From positions 1,729,501 through 1,793,500 of the forward strand of contig JASISA010000042.1 in assembly GCA_031771865.1 (NCBI GenBank): a stretch of DNA of 64,000 nt, written 5' to 3'. Source of the DNA: Nothophaeocryptopus gaeumannii. Taxonomy: Eukaryota; Ascomycota; Dothideomycetes; Mycosphaerellales; Mycosphaerellaceae. Under the pieces are notes generated by a model. That model was not told the origin of the DNA, made no database searches, and worked only from the letters and a program-made list of their open reading frames with translations. Of the stretch, positions 21,335-33,200 are shown piece after piece. A program made the translations under genes and the position numbers. Positions within the stretch are counted from its first letter, which is position 1, and every line of letters begins with the position of its first letter.

Positions 21335-24300
21335 GAGTGTATATGTACAGTAAGGTGCCGACCGCAACAATGGCCGGGAACACGAGTAGGGGACCGAGAT
21401 GCTTTCGATTAAACGACAGGGTACAAAGCCTGGCCTGCGGGCTTTGGTTCGAAGGAACGAGGCAAAAAAGACTGTAAATTAATCGATCAACGACTGCTGT
21501 GTTGGTGAGAGAGGGCTGGGAGAGGTACCTTATATCTCCTCTCTCGAAGATATTCTGAGCTAAATGCCTCGATTCTATTCTTGGAGGAGGTATGAATGTG
21601 CATTAAAGCGGGACTCGAGCGGGTGGGGTTCCTGCCATTTCCTGTTAATCGAGGTGGGGTTGTGAAAGGCTGACCATGTAGCTATTGGCCGTTGTGAGCT
21701 GGTGGCTGCATGTCTGTCGAATCGAACGGCCCGCTTTCGTTGGCACTATTCTTGCTCCTGCTCATGCGGTCACCCGACTGGCCAAAGATGCAATATGGCA
21801 TATGCCCGCTAAAAGGCTTGTGCTTGCTGGTTGAATGAGCGCACTTGGCCCCACTGGCGTACCCTGCGCCGGCACTGGTAGACTCTTTTCATGAAGATGA
21901 TCAGACTCTGAGCGATAGGCAGCCTTCACTTGCCTAATCTTGGTCGCTATCTGCCCCATACCAATCTACTGGACTGTCAGTAAATGGTGTTTTTGAGCGA
22001 AGTCGGCACGGGGTGGGTCGTGGTTGACCGCATTCTGATGTTGCGCTAGTTCGGTTGCGGAAGATCACAAAACTGATAGCTTGCGTGCATTAGCCCGCGA
22101 TAGGTGCCCGATGCGGACTGTTGCAAACATGGGGATCATCCATGCGTCTGCATGTACTGCAGAATGTGCCAGCGGTCAGCTATGGCCAGGTGAGTCCTGT
22201 TGCCAGGCAGGACTGCCGGTCCTGCAGAACGACCGAATAGAGCTATGCTGCCGACGAGGAGCAGCTCCTGCTGTCTGCAACGAGTATCCCGTCACACTGT
22301 GAGTCCATGACCTGCTCACAAGATCTCAGCGATCCTCTGGCCCGAAGTTTAGAAGGATAGCTGGGAGTCCAGCAAGGCCCTTTTTCGCAGGCTAAATTCA
22401 GCAGCGGGATCATCGGGTGAGACTGAAGCCGATTTTGGCGACAGACGCAGGCAGAGCAGGAAAGGCGAGAAAGTGTGTAGGTGTCTGTCAGTGGGTCACT
22501 GTGAGCGTGACAGCGTGCAAGAGCGGACTTGGAAGCGCTCAATGGACAAGTGCGGTCGTCGTGGAGTGTGATGAAGTCGAACGCCTGCAGCGCTAGCGGC
22601 CTGGCCTGTGATGGTAGATGCCTGCAATAGCGAATCAGACAGCATCCTTCGCGCCGTTGTGAGATAAACTCGCCGAGCGGAGATGGGGCCGTGGCGTCGA
22701 GGGTACGGCTCGAACTGCACACAGAGCACATCGACCACATCAACGACACGCCCTCTGCTCGACGGTGGATACCAATAGTGATGGGGAGAGAGAGAGAGCG
22801 GTGGTGTCTGGCTTCCACGAGGGCGACCATGGCGCATCCATCATCACACCGTTTTCTTCCACTCATGGGACAGTCCATATCAACGCCTTGCGTCGTCCAG
22901 ACCAAATCACGCACGGTATGCTTTTCCTATCGGGCGTTCGGGTTGTTCGCTCCAGGTCGACAGCTCGAGTCCTGCTGGTGGAGTCGCGTAACCGAGAAAG
23001 CTGCTGCGAGAATGCTCACTGGATACCAGCACAATGGCAGCGTATTATTATTGCGAGAGTCACCGCTCTCTGCCGTCCAGCGCTCTCCTGGACCACGCGC
23101 ATCTTTCCCCCGTCGACTCACCAGCCGAAACCCTCACCAATGCAGACTCCGCTGGCCGGCAAACCACGTCCGCTAGCCTGCCTGCCACCGTCGTTCACTC
23201 GAGTGGGGACATGTCACCATTCGCCACCCTATCGAACACGCTGTAGGACGATATCGGTGTCATTTCCCAGGCCTCGTAGTGCACGTCGGTCCCGCAATGG
23301 CACGTGCGAGTTCTTGTAACCTGTGGACATTGCTGTCGTGATATGGCGCACAAAGCAGTCGGAGCACAACGGGCACTACGCCATCGATGTTCTCTCGTGG
23401 CCGTCGTGCGGCGGTGTCTGGGAGGCGTCAATTTGTGCAACTCGTGTGCCTGTGTGCCTTGCGTCGCGGTGTGCGAGCACTTTCGGTCGTGCTGCAAGCA
23501 CTTTATCCGCGTCATGCACCGATTGTCGCGTCGCAGCGAGATGGAAACACGATGACACGAACGCTGCGGTGCTCAAGAGACTGCAGCATGCGACCATGCG
23601 ACCATCTCATCAATATTGAAGCCAGAGCTTCGGAACCGACATCCTCCATCACACTTTCTCGATATCGCGAAAAGCAGGGCAGTCATCCGGCGCGAGTTTG
23701 CCGCATCGTCCCGCAGCGTCGATCCATCAGAAAGTCAAAAGAAAGTCAACTGAGCAAAGACGCCACTCCAAGCGAGCAGCTCGATCTTTGGCTAATTAGC
23801 TCTCTTTGCCTGCTGCTCAGAGCTATTTACGTGCATTAAGTCCACGTTAGGAAGGAACGAGTCAAGTACAGCTCTAGCTCTGCGTCTCCACGGCCAATCG
23901 TGCGTAGCCGCCCGGCTCTTGTGCTCTGGCTGGGTGTGCGTGACAAGGATAGACCAGGCCATCACTCACGAATCTCAGGCCGGGAGTGACCCCAGCCATC
24001 ACCTACAGGAAGCCATTGGAGAGCCTAGGCGGTCGACATGCAGCCGCATGCACCCTATGAGACCGTTTTTGGCGCCGGCAAGAGCCCTGCACAGGAGGAG
24101 GCAGCGCTGCACAACATGTCGGAGCTTATGCGCGCGCAACGAGGACGACGTCCGCCTTGTATACAAGGCCTCCACAACGCCCACCCGCGCACGGAGACCA
24201 TCTAGCGACCCTTTTCCCGTGCCGCAAACGTACATACACCATTGCGGTGAAGACTATGATACACTGGCAACAGTGAACTGACGATCGTTAAGCTGTCGAA

Positions 24301-24349
24301 CACCCGACTCCCTCACTCACTGGACCCAGACTGTGCAGACACACCCGTG
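21335..24349. other. Three-kilobase gene-free stretch between divergent genes
   Basis: The flanking genes point away from each other, so both promoters lie here. The region is GC-balanced with many short open frames on both strands (for example 22691-23319 and 23387-23839), but none has recognisable domains, a good start context or consistent codon preference. A short GA run lies near 22780-22797. For a genome with 200-1000-bp gaps elsewhere, 3 kb is long; it could hold a non-coding RNA or long 5' leaders, which I cannot demonstrate. Confidence 0.5.
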
Positions 24350-26936
24350 ATGCAGGCCATCACCCCAATCACGCCTCTGGAGGCGGGAGGAGAAATGTTT
24401 TCGAGAATGAAGACGGCTTCGATGTTCCAGTCTAGACCTGTATCTCAACTATCGGAAGCCACGGAGATCTTTGATACCGACTTCGAGGATGACAGCGATT
24501 TTGACGAGGCGTCGCCCAAAGGCAGCTTTGATTCCGTGAGTATCGACAGTGTTTGCAGAAGCTGGACTTGATCTGATATCATTCTAGTACGACAGCAGAC
24601 GGCGAAGTCAAACGACCATCTCTTCTTACGATGAAGCTCGAACGCCAAGTCCAAGGACTAGCACGCAGAGCAGGAACATCTTGGAGCTCCGCATCCAACC
24701 TGTAGAGGGACCCAAAGGACCGCATCTGTTCCGGTCGTCACAAGTCTCGGCAGAGTTTGGCTTTGAATACGCCCTCCAGATGTCGCCGCTTCTTCCTAAA
24801 GACCAACCTGTAAGGACCGAGACTGCTTTCTCGGATGAGACCATCACACCCATCACCTCACGACCTGACCAGAGTTTCTCGATTGAATCGGCACTGCAAC
24901 AACCTGGAGCCGATTTGAATGACTCTGAGGCCCAGATTCGATCATGGTCCACCCAGCAAGTGATTGACTGGATGTACGAGACAGGCATCGACTCGACCGT
25001 CATCGAATGCTTTGACATCCACGACATTGACGGAAACGTACTCCTCGATCTGCAATTCGAAGACCTCAAGGAGCTCGACATTACCTCTTTCGGCAAACGC
25101 CACCAACTGTGGAACGCCATCTGTTTGCTGAAGGGTGAAGAAGGCCACCCTAGCCCGCAGCCCACTCCTTTCCAAGACATCAGCCGACCTTGCACATCAA
25201 ACTCACGACGCTCGCCAAGCCGTGGCCGGGTCGGAGAGTGGCCTGTTGGCGATGACCATCGTTCCACGAGCCCATCTGGTGGCAAGAAACGCCGAGGCCG
25301 TAAGATGCCAAAGGCCAACGATGTCATTACGCCTGCAGAGTCTGTTTCCATCGTTGCTATTGAGCAATTACTACCAAAGCCTCACAAGTGTGCGAAAGGT
25401 GAACGCTGTGCGAAATGGAGAAAGCAACAACGGGAGCTCGAACAACTTCAAAATGGCCACGGATTCGGCCGCTTTCCCATCAGCCCCACTAGGGGAGGCC
25501 ACATCTATGTGGCAGGCAACCCAGGGAACGCATCGACTGCCGACAACTTGATCTCCAATGTCAAGCCTCAACCTCAAGCTCAGGTTCAAGGTCAACTTCG
25601 CTTGGAAGATCCATTCCGCGCAACCACAGAAGTTCCCATGATTTCTGCTGGGCTTCAGTCGGCTGGATTCCCTTCTGTCGTCGCTTCCTCTGACCTACTC
25701 GGTCCTGGACAGATGCCCGAGTTTGCTCTTCACGAAGACATGCTCAATCAGCTTGGCTCTCGGGACCCACAAGACAATGTGAAGCAATTTCTGAACTTCC
25801 AACACATGCAGTCTCCGATAGAAGAGACCAGACCACCTACGCCGCCATTCGAGATGTTCCCGTCCAAATCCGTCAGCCCATTCCCAGCAGCGATGCCTCA
25901 ACACCACGAAGCTCCAGCTGTGCTGCAGCCTAGACAGTACACACCCGGTCCCAATGAAAAGCTCCAGAACCTTCCCAGACTGGATATTCCACGATCTCAA
26001 TCGGCAGGACCTCAGCTCCACCGCTCAGCGATTGCATCTCCACAATCTGCCTCTACTCAAACACCGGTCGCCGCTGGTATGACCATCTGCCGCAGTGCAA
26101 CCGCCTCTCCTGGCCAGATCTACCGTCTGGGAACTCCAGCATCCGAGATGGATGTCCCACATATCTCTGCCACCATCCCTCAACCAGCACCCATTGCCCG
26201 CGATGCATCTCAATCGGTACCACCAAACATGCAATTCCGACCTCAACTCTCCCGCTCGCACTCTCGTAACGAGGCACCTCACTGGCGTCGTCCTAGTATG
26301 CTCCCATCCGTCAAGGAAGGCGAGGTTTTCTCGCCCTCTTCAGACACCGCTTCTCGTCCAAGCATCTCCACATCCCACTCATCTGGCAGCATACCACGGA
26401 GCACCTCCATCCGTGATCCGGCTAAACACAGCCCCGTCACCAAGACTTTCGGGTATGGAGCTGAGACTACCCACGCAGGCTGGATGAGGAAGCGCAAGAA
26501 CAAGATTCTTCGCCACGAATGGCAAGACGCCCATTTCCGTCTCAAGGGAACTCAACTCACGCAACATGCCTCCGCCCGCCTCTCAGCTGAGGTCAAAGAT
26601 TCCATCAATGTGGATGACTACGCAGTCGCCTGCTCTTCCGTTTCGTCAAACCACAAACTCACGTCTGCCTTCAAAGCTCTCAATATCAAATCCTCCTCAT
26701 CTTCCTCGGTTTCTGGATCTACACAAATCGATCCTACGGCTTTTGCATTCCAGCTCGTTCCCGCATTGAAGGAGGGCGAGAATAAGAAGTCTCTCGCTTC
26801 GCATGGCAAGACACATCATTTCGCTGTCAAGTCAAAGGATGAGAGGATTGACTGGATGCGGGAGTTGATGCTAGCGAAGGCGAGGGAGCAGAAGGGCAAA
26901 GGGTATGAGGTTGAGGTTAATGGCGTGCAGGCTTGA
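24350..26936 (+). CDS. SAM and PH domain protein (Boi-like scaffold)
   Basis: 844-aa protein from exons 24350-24535 and 24588-26936, joined by a 52-nt intron (GTGAGT donor, TCTAG acceptor). A SAM domain lies at about residues 178-242 (WSTQQVIDWMYETGID, FDIHDIDGNVLLDL, LDITSFGKRHQLWNAI). A conserved cysteine-basic motif follows (HKCAKGERCAKWRKQQREL). A long Pro/Ser/Gln-rich disordered middle leads to a C-terminal PH domain at about 689-826 (HAGWMRKRKNKILRHEWQD, then TAFAFQLVP and the PH-typical WMRELM helix). PH domains bind membrane phosphoinositides and SAM domains mediate assembly. Proteins of this layout act in polarity and signalling at the cell cortex, so a Boi1/2-like role is inferred. 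The start at 24350 is the first ATG of the frame. Confidence 0.88.
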
Positions 26937-28095
26937 TGTCTCTCCCATAAACTCAACTTGGCCCCCTTCACGACAAGTCATTCTCTACTGCATGCTTTCT
27001 TTTTCTGCCGTTCGGAGGGATCAGCGTTGTTACATTTCACTCACGACTTGACTGCCCATGAACGCCCGCCCAACGCGCCTCATGCTCGGCATTACTTATT
27101 CTTGGACATCATTTTAGCGAAGGCATTAATTTACTTTGGATACCCAGCTCTTACAGCTCGACGCAGCGCATGAATTTACGAATCGAAATAGCAATCTAGC
27201 GAAAAGATACTCAGGTGGAAACAAGACTGTCTTGGCCTCACTGGCTCAAAATTTTCGGCACCGAGCTCAGCGGTTCATGAAGTGGTAGTATGTAGCGGGT
27301 AGCGGGTAGCGAAGAAATCGATCACGATGAAACTAGAACAGTCTCGAAGTCTACTCCTGCATTCGTATGGTATACGCTTACTTTCCGACCTTTTCAGCCT
27401 TATGCTCAGCGACGACTCTGATCAGCGAGGCACATCACTCGGTATATCAGCGCTTAACAACAGGGCATCGGCTCCTCGTAAGACGTGCATGGAAGGGAGC
27501 AATGCAGTTGGTATGCGAGCTTCTCCCTGGTGTTGGTCGATCGACATAGCAGCAGCGATGACGATGAGGTTGTGGGCAGAAGTTTTCTGGCACATCGTGT
27601 TGTGCCGATCGCCATAGTAATACGCGTCCGTTCATATTCGAGCGCGTAGATGTGCAATGAGAACGTGCACGGGTATCTCAGAATTCGCGGATGCGTTGTA
27701 AGGTGTAGTGCATTGTGGCGAAGCACATATCCGTGATGAGGTGTCTCTCAACCGGTCGTGGCATCAAGCGCCCGGATTTTTCAGTCCGTTGGCTAGGAGG
27801 CTCTCGTGAAGAAGGCGAGCGGCAGGTCATGCTCATCCTCACGGGTAGTAAAACCAACACTTCGGGATCGTCCGGCAAACATCCCACACATCCCTGTGAC
27901 AGTGGCAAACATCCTTCCTCTTCCGTCTGCCGTGGTTAAGCGCCGGGTTCTCAAGTCGTTGGATGAGAAGTCTCCTTCAACTTCGATGCTGAAGAGCGAT
28001 GTACGAGACTGTGCTCGTCTTCTTCGAGACCCGACTAAATGCCCATTTTGGTCTTTTGCGACAATTCGCGTCTTTCGCCTCTGTTCTTGGGTATT
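26937..28095. other. Intergenic region between convergent genes
   Basis: Contains the 3' flanks of the SAM/PH gene and of BUD23. A short direct repeat of TAGCGGG occurs near 27293-27312. Small open frames at 27327-27617 and 27715-28099 have no features that support a gene. Confidence 0.5.
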
Positions 28096-28902
28096 CTAGA
28101 ACGCAATCCTCCTCTTCCTACCCGTATACTTGGAACTCTGCTTGACAACCTTTCCCTTAGCCTCCATCTGGGCCTTCTTCTTCATGATCCAGGCCTTACT
28201 CCCTTTCTTTCCCACATCTTGCCCTCTCTTCCTCTCCTTCCTTCTCGCATCCATCACATCCACATTATCCATCCCGTTCACTGTGTTCTTTACATCTCCC
28301 CCACCCACCGTGAGCACCAAGTAGTACTTGACATTCTTCGTCTCCGGGTCATCTTCCAGTATGCCAGCTCCGAAACCCGCTTTGATCGCTGCATTGGAGA
28401 TCATAGATCTTTGTTGGTTGTTCTTGGGATAGAATTGACAAACCGCTTTCCCTCCTCTTCGTAGACTCGCATATAACCCATCAAAAAACCTCTTCAATCT
28501 CCCTTCGGGACTCACATCCGCCGTCTCCGCATTACACAGCCACTGAATCGCACTTATTGAAATTGCCGCATCAAACGTGCCTGCTCTGAATGGTACTCCC
28601 TGCCCAATATCCGCGAGGAACATATCTCCTTCTGTATCTCGTTCGAGAGCCTGGGCGAGCATGGAAGAAGAAATATCCATGCCGACCCATGTGTGTTCGT
28701 TTTCGGAGAGGATTTCGCCTGAGAGGCCGGAACCGCAGCCTAGATCGAGGATGAAGGAGGGTTGGTCGAGGTCGAGGAGTTCGAGGGCGCGATTGGTCAT
28801 GTCGGCTTGAATGTTTTTTATTCGCGAGGAGGTGGTGTACTTGCGCGATTCGGTATCGTTGTAGAAGAGGTCGGGTGGGAGGGTGTCTTCGGGGCGCGAC
28901 AT
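28096..28902 (-). CDS. BUD23: 18S rRNA (guanine-N7) methyltransferase Bud23
   Basis: Methylates a conserved guanine of 18S rRNA (G1575 in yeast) and supports 40S subunit maturation, working with Trm112. Single exon, 268 aa. The N-terminus PPDLFYNDTESRKYTTSSRI is the family opening. SAM-binding motif I is FILDLGCGSGLSG (about residues 49-61), followed by GMDIS and the FDAAISISAIQWL block. The C-terminal Bud23 extension is basic (RRKERKRGQDVGKKGSKAWI) and ends in KYTGRKRRIAF, which is diagnostic. Length matches the family. The divergent neighbour SVP26 starts 240 bp away, so a shared promoter is likely. Confidence 0.96.
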   Translation of the reverse strand: MSRPEDTLPPDLFYNDTESRKYTTSSRIKNIQADMTNRALELLDLDQPSFILDLGCGSGLSGEILSENEHTWVGMDISSSMLAQALERDTEGDMFLADIGQGVPFRAGTFDAAISISAIQWLCNAETADVSPEGRLKRFFDGLYASLRRGGKAVCQFYPKNNQQRSMISNAAIKAGFGAGILEDDPETKNVKYYLVLTVGGGDVKNTVNGMDNVDVMDARRKERKRGQDVGKKGSKAWIMKKKAQMEAKGKVVKQSSKYTGRKRRIAF

Positions 28903-29142
28903 GGTGGCGGTGGTACGGTCTCAGAGGTCTTGTGGCAGTGAGTGTGGTGTGGTAATGCGACAAGCATATAGCGAACGTGATGTTGTCAATGTCGGTCAAG
29001 AAGTTCGCGATCGAAGAAATTAGAGGATTCACTTGCCGGCTTATCGATAAGACATGCAAGGGTACGCGAAAGTCAAAGCAACCTGGCAATCTCACTTGAA
29101 CATGCGACATCAACTCCACTTTCACACAATACTCCAACAACC

Positions 29143-29936
29143 ATGTGGATATTACCACTGCTAGTAAGCATAACAACTAAGAGACTGACATCAACATATT
29201 GATTTGTTAGGGCTACCTCGGCCTCTCCCTCGGCTTCCTCTTCCTAACCCTCGCCATCGCCTCCGGCCTCTACTACCTCTCCGAGCTCGTCGAAGAACAC
29301 ACCGTCCTTACCAAGAAACTCCTCACCCGCCTCATCTACTTCATCGTCGCCTTCCAAGTCCTCCTCGCGGCAATCGATCGCTTCCCCCTCACCCTCAGCG
29401 CATTCAGCATCGCAAGCCATGTGGTCTACAGTCTCAACTTGAGGAGATTTCCAGTTGTGAAATTGACGGATCCCGTGTTTCTGGCGAGTTGTGTCCTTGT
29501 GCTGGCGAATCATTGGTTATGGTTTCGACACTTTTCAGCTGGGCCGAGTCATCATACGAGTTCGGGAGGACGGTACAGCTACTACGAACAGACTCGCGAA
29601 ATCCCCACCTTCACCGAAATCGCATCGTTCTTCGGGTTGAACGTCTGGTTTGTCCCATTCGCTCTCTTCGTGAGCCTAAGCGCGGGCGAGAACGTCCTAC
29701 CGTCCATGGGAAGCGAGTATGCGACAGGACAAGGAAGTTCATTCATTTCTCCCGGACAAGAAAACATACGAGCAAATGGTGGGATAGGAGGTGTTGGAGA
29801 GGTCAGGACAAGACATAAGAGAAGTAATACGCAGAGTGGGATGGCCAAAGCAGCTGTGAACGGAGTGAGAGAATGGGTCGGAGAAACAGGAGAAGTGATG
29901 GGCTTCTGGAAGGGAGAGAAGGTAAGACCGTTATGA
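29143..29936 (+). CDS. SVP26: Svp26/TEX261-family ER-Golgi membrane protein
   Basis: Integral membrane adaptor that helps package glycosyltransferases and other type II membrane proteins into COPII vesicles. Exon 1 is a 21-nt coding exon (29143-29163, MWILPLL) joined to 29211-29936 across a 47-nt intron (GTAAGC donor, GTTAG acceptor); the protein is 248 aa. Hydrophobic segments lie at about residues 1-25, 45-65, 70-85 and 100-115, followed by WFRHF and a conserved patch (TFTEIASFFGLNVWFVPF) with another membrane span. The C-terminus is cytosolic and polar. The tiny first exon supplies the N-terminal membrane-span residues that homologues have, which supports the splice. Confidence 0.9.
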
Positions 29937-30226
29937 GGAAGGAGAGCACTGGAGAGCGACCTTGTTACGATATGATATGATGTGATACAGTAATGATATA
30001 ATGTTGATCATGAGATATGATTACGGGCAATCATTGGGAGCAGAGAAATGACGTACTGTGTTGCCTCTCCTGTTTGAGGTGCACTCGACTGTACACGATC
30101 TGTACAAGCGCTGCTCCAACGAGCAACGTCAAAACCGAAAGATCCCATGCTATGATCCATGCATATGCAAACGCCTCCGCTATGCTCATCAAATATAAAA
30201 AGATCATATAAATCTGTTGGCAGGCT

Positions 30227-33200
30227 TCATTTTCCACCAATATCAACAACTCCTCGATAAGCAGGCCACACAGTCCTGGGCAGCACCTCCAATGCCTCCT
30301 TCGCCCTCACCAGATCATAAGGCAGCCTCTCCTCTTTGAGAGCCTGCATCACATAGCTCGCCACGGTCGTCAACGCCAGCGGAGGCTCACGACACAAGGA
30401 AGCGACTTCTTGCAAGCTGAAGGATTGGTGATGCCAGATGTGGTACGCGCGAAGGCTGGCAGTTCCAACTGGGCGTCTCGGTTGATTCTCACGAGCAGCG
30501 ATGTGTTCTTCGACCCAGGCGTCTGCTTGCTGCGTTTGTGGATTCTGTAGAGACTGTGTCTTCGGCGCTCTGGTCGTGGGAGATGGTGTTGCAGGCTTCT
30601 CCTCAGGAGCTTTGCAGACGGACGACGTCTTCTTCAATGCTGGCTTTTTGGTTGTCGATCGCTGCTCCGTCGATGCTTCTGGAAGCGGAGGCAGAACGGG
30701 GTAAGAAAAGCCTTCAGGTTGGATAGGGCCCTCTCCGTCAACGGCGTTCGACATGTCCGTCTTCACAGCAGGCTCAGTGGCAGGGGCCCCACCTGCATTA
30801 AGGTCGTAGGTGTCAGGAAGCTCCTCCCATGCGTCAAAGAACTCTTCCTCTTCCTCTTCTTCCCCATCGACACCAGGCACCGCAATTTTCTTGGCACCAA
30901 CTCGGGGCTTCTGCTTCGATCTTTCGACCTTGTCTCCATTCGGAAGAACAATGGGTAGCCCGGTCTCATAGAATGCAGGCCTTGGGGGAGCTGGCTTCAT
31001 CAACTTTCGTTCATTATCCAGCTGATGAAACAATCGAAAGCCGGCATAAGCATCAGCCGCAGCGTACGTTGTCTGCTGTTGATTCAGGGGCCTAGACCAA
31101 GCGCTCACGCGAACCTCACCCTTGAGTAAAGGTAGCAGGAGCACGTTTTGCACCTGCACTGACAAGCTGACAAGCTTGAAACTGACCTGCCGGGGCTCAG
31201 TAGCCGAGTATTTGACGAGACGGTACATGTGACTCAGCTCAAAGATCCCCTTCATGTGGATGTCGAAAAGGTCTCGCACACGACGAGCGTCGCCCTGTAT
31301 GTTGACTCCGGCCTTTACGACATCAGGATTCTCCAGAATTGCACGCAAAGACGGAGGCATTAGCTCGCCGGGAGCTTTGCCAGCGAATCGCGCAATCTGT
31401 ATCAGACAAATCTTGTCCTCAGCTGCAATCTGGACCAAGGACATGTTTTCCTTGATGCCGTGCTTGCTCATTGTAGCAAACTGCTCCCATTCGAGATCGA
31501 ATCCAATCACTGGCTCTTCCGAAAAGAGCTTGATTTGTTTCTCTGCGGCGTCGAAGTTTTGGCAGTAGTATATCGTAGGAGTACGTCGACCGTCCGAGCT
31601 CTTGTAGAGTTTGTGGGACCAAAACGCTGCATTGGAGGTCGGAGATGCCATGACAGCCTCGCGGTAGTCTTGGGCAGGGATCTGGAAGTCTAAGATCGTC
31701 TGAGGCTCTGTGTCAGACTCTTCAGCAGGCGATGAAAGGGCCTCACCACCCTGCGACAAGCTGTCCAGACGGTAAGAGTCGTTGGACGACTGAGAATGGT
31801 CGACTTCGACCTCGCCGGATTTGTTTGCATCAATGGTGACGGGAGGCGTCGGCATGTTGGATGTACCGCGCTCTGATAGTCCCGGCCTACTATCCGAGCT
31901 GCTAGCAGAGAGCCCAGTGCTGCTCATATCTTCATTGACCGGAATTTCGTCAATCGACTCCTGAGAGGCCAAGAGGCTCGTCGTTTGCTCTGGCTGAGCT
32001 CGTAATACTTCGCTCAACGTCGCCCATTGTATGTCTTCATGTGAGGCTCGAGCTTTCGTACGGGTTTCCTCGGGTCCAATCGGATTCCAAGAAGACATGC
32101 GTCGAGCCTGCTTCACCTCAGTGGGCCTGAGATTCAACCCTCCTGAGGCTGGTCCCGGTTCCCCGTGGGTCAAGTCTGTCGCTTGCTCTGCGGAGTCAAG
32201 GCCCTTCTGTTCAACATTCTTCTCCGCCGCCGTCTTCGATCTTGCAAGCCTCGATTGCATAATGCGCATCTTTCGTGTCTTCGGAGCCGAGGATTTCTTC
32301 TCGTCCATCATCGCCTTCAAGACAGCAATTCTCTCCGGCAAAGACTTGATTCGCTTCTTTAATTCCTTATGTGGATCGATGCCCTGGGACGTCTGTTTCG
32401 CTTGATCTCTTTGCGCATGTCGAAAATTTGACTCGTATAATTGCAGCAGCTGCTCAGGCGAGGACTTCTCCAGGGCGAAGCGAATTCTTCTTCTGTGATA
32501 CGCTTCACGGTCCTCGTTGGGCATTCGACGGGGAGGTTGTTTGGTAGTTCTGGCTAGTGACCGCGTCTTGTGCTTCGCCACGGAGGAGCTGAGCTCGCTT
32601 CTCAATTTGTCAAGGCTTCGGGACGACGCCACCGCAGTATCAATCGTTCGTTGTCTTCTGGGTTTGAGTGCTATGTCACGCGCTCCAGTGAGCCGTGCCA
32701 TAAGCCCCTGGGCCATTTGATCTTCGCGAGCGATGAGCTGGTTGATCTGTCGTTCAATACCCGCACAATCCAGCTGTCCAAGTTCCTCCTGATAGATGAC
32801 TGCTTTCCGAAGAGACTGCTGGTACTCTTCTAGTGCACGAGTCGTGTCCCTCCCTTGATTCTTTATCTTGCTTTCCTCAGGGCCTCCTTCACCAGCGATT
32901 TCGTGGAACGAGGCCTTGGAGTATTGTAGATCGTTAACCAAATCTCGTGATCGCAGGTAGACTTCAGCCTCTACAGGGTTGCTCAACAGCACTTTGAAGT
33001 ATTGCTGGTCCCGGATTGCCATAGCGTGGAGGATGAAAAGCTGGTACATCTCTTCCCTCTTCCTGACAGCTCTTCCCTCTTCTCGAAGCTCCTGCACATT
33101 CGCTTCAGATTCAGAGCTTGACTCAATTGCCGTTTGGATCTCTTGAAGCCTCTCACTGCACTGTGCCTTACGCGCGTAGAACTCAGTCACATTCGAGATC

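Noticed and set aside
22691..23839. Several overlapping 100-180-codon frames in the 3-kb gap
   Set aside because: They occur in multiple frames at once, are Arg/Ser/His-rich with no domain, and look like chance open frames in GC-balanced DNA.
30031..30249. Possible small membrane protein at the 3' end of the exonuclease gene
   Set aside because: It starts at a non-ATG codon, overlaps the end of the larger gene, and has no supporting motif.
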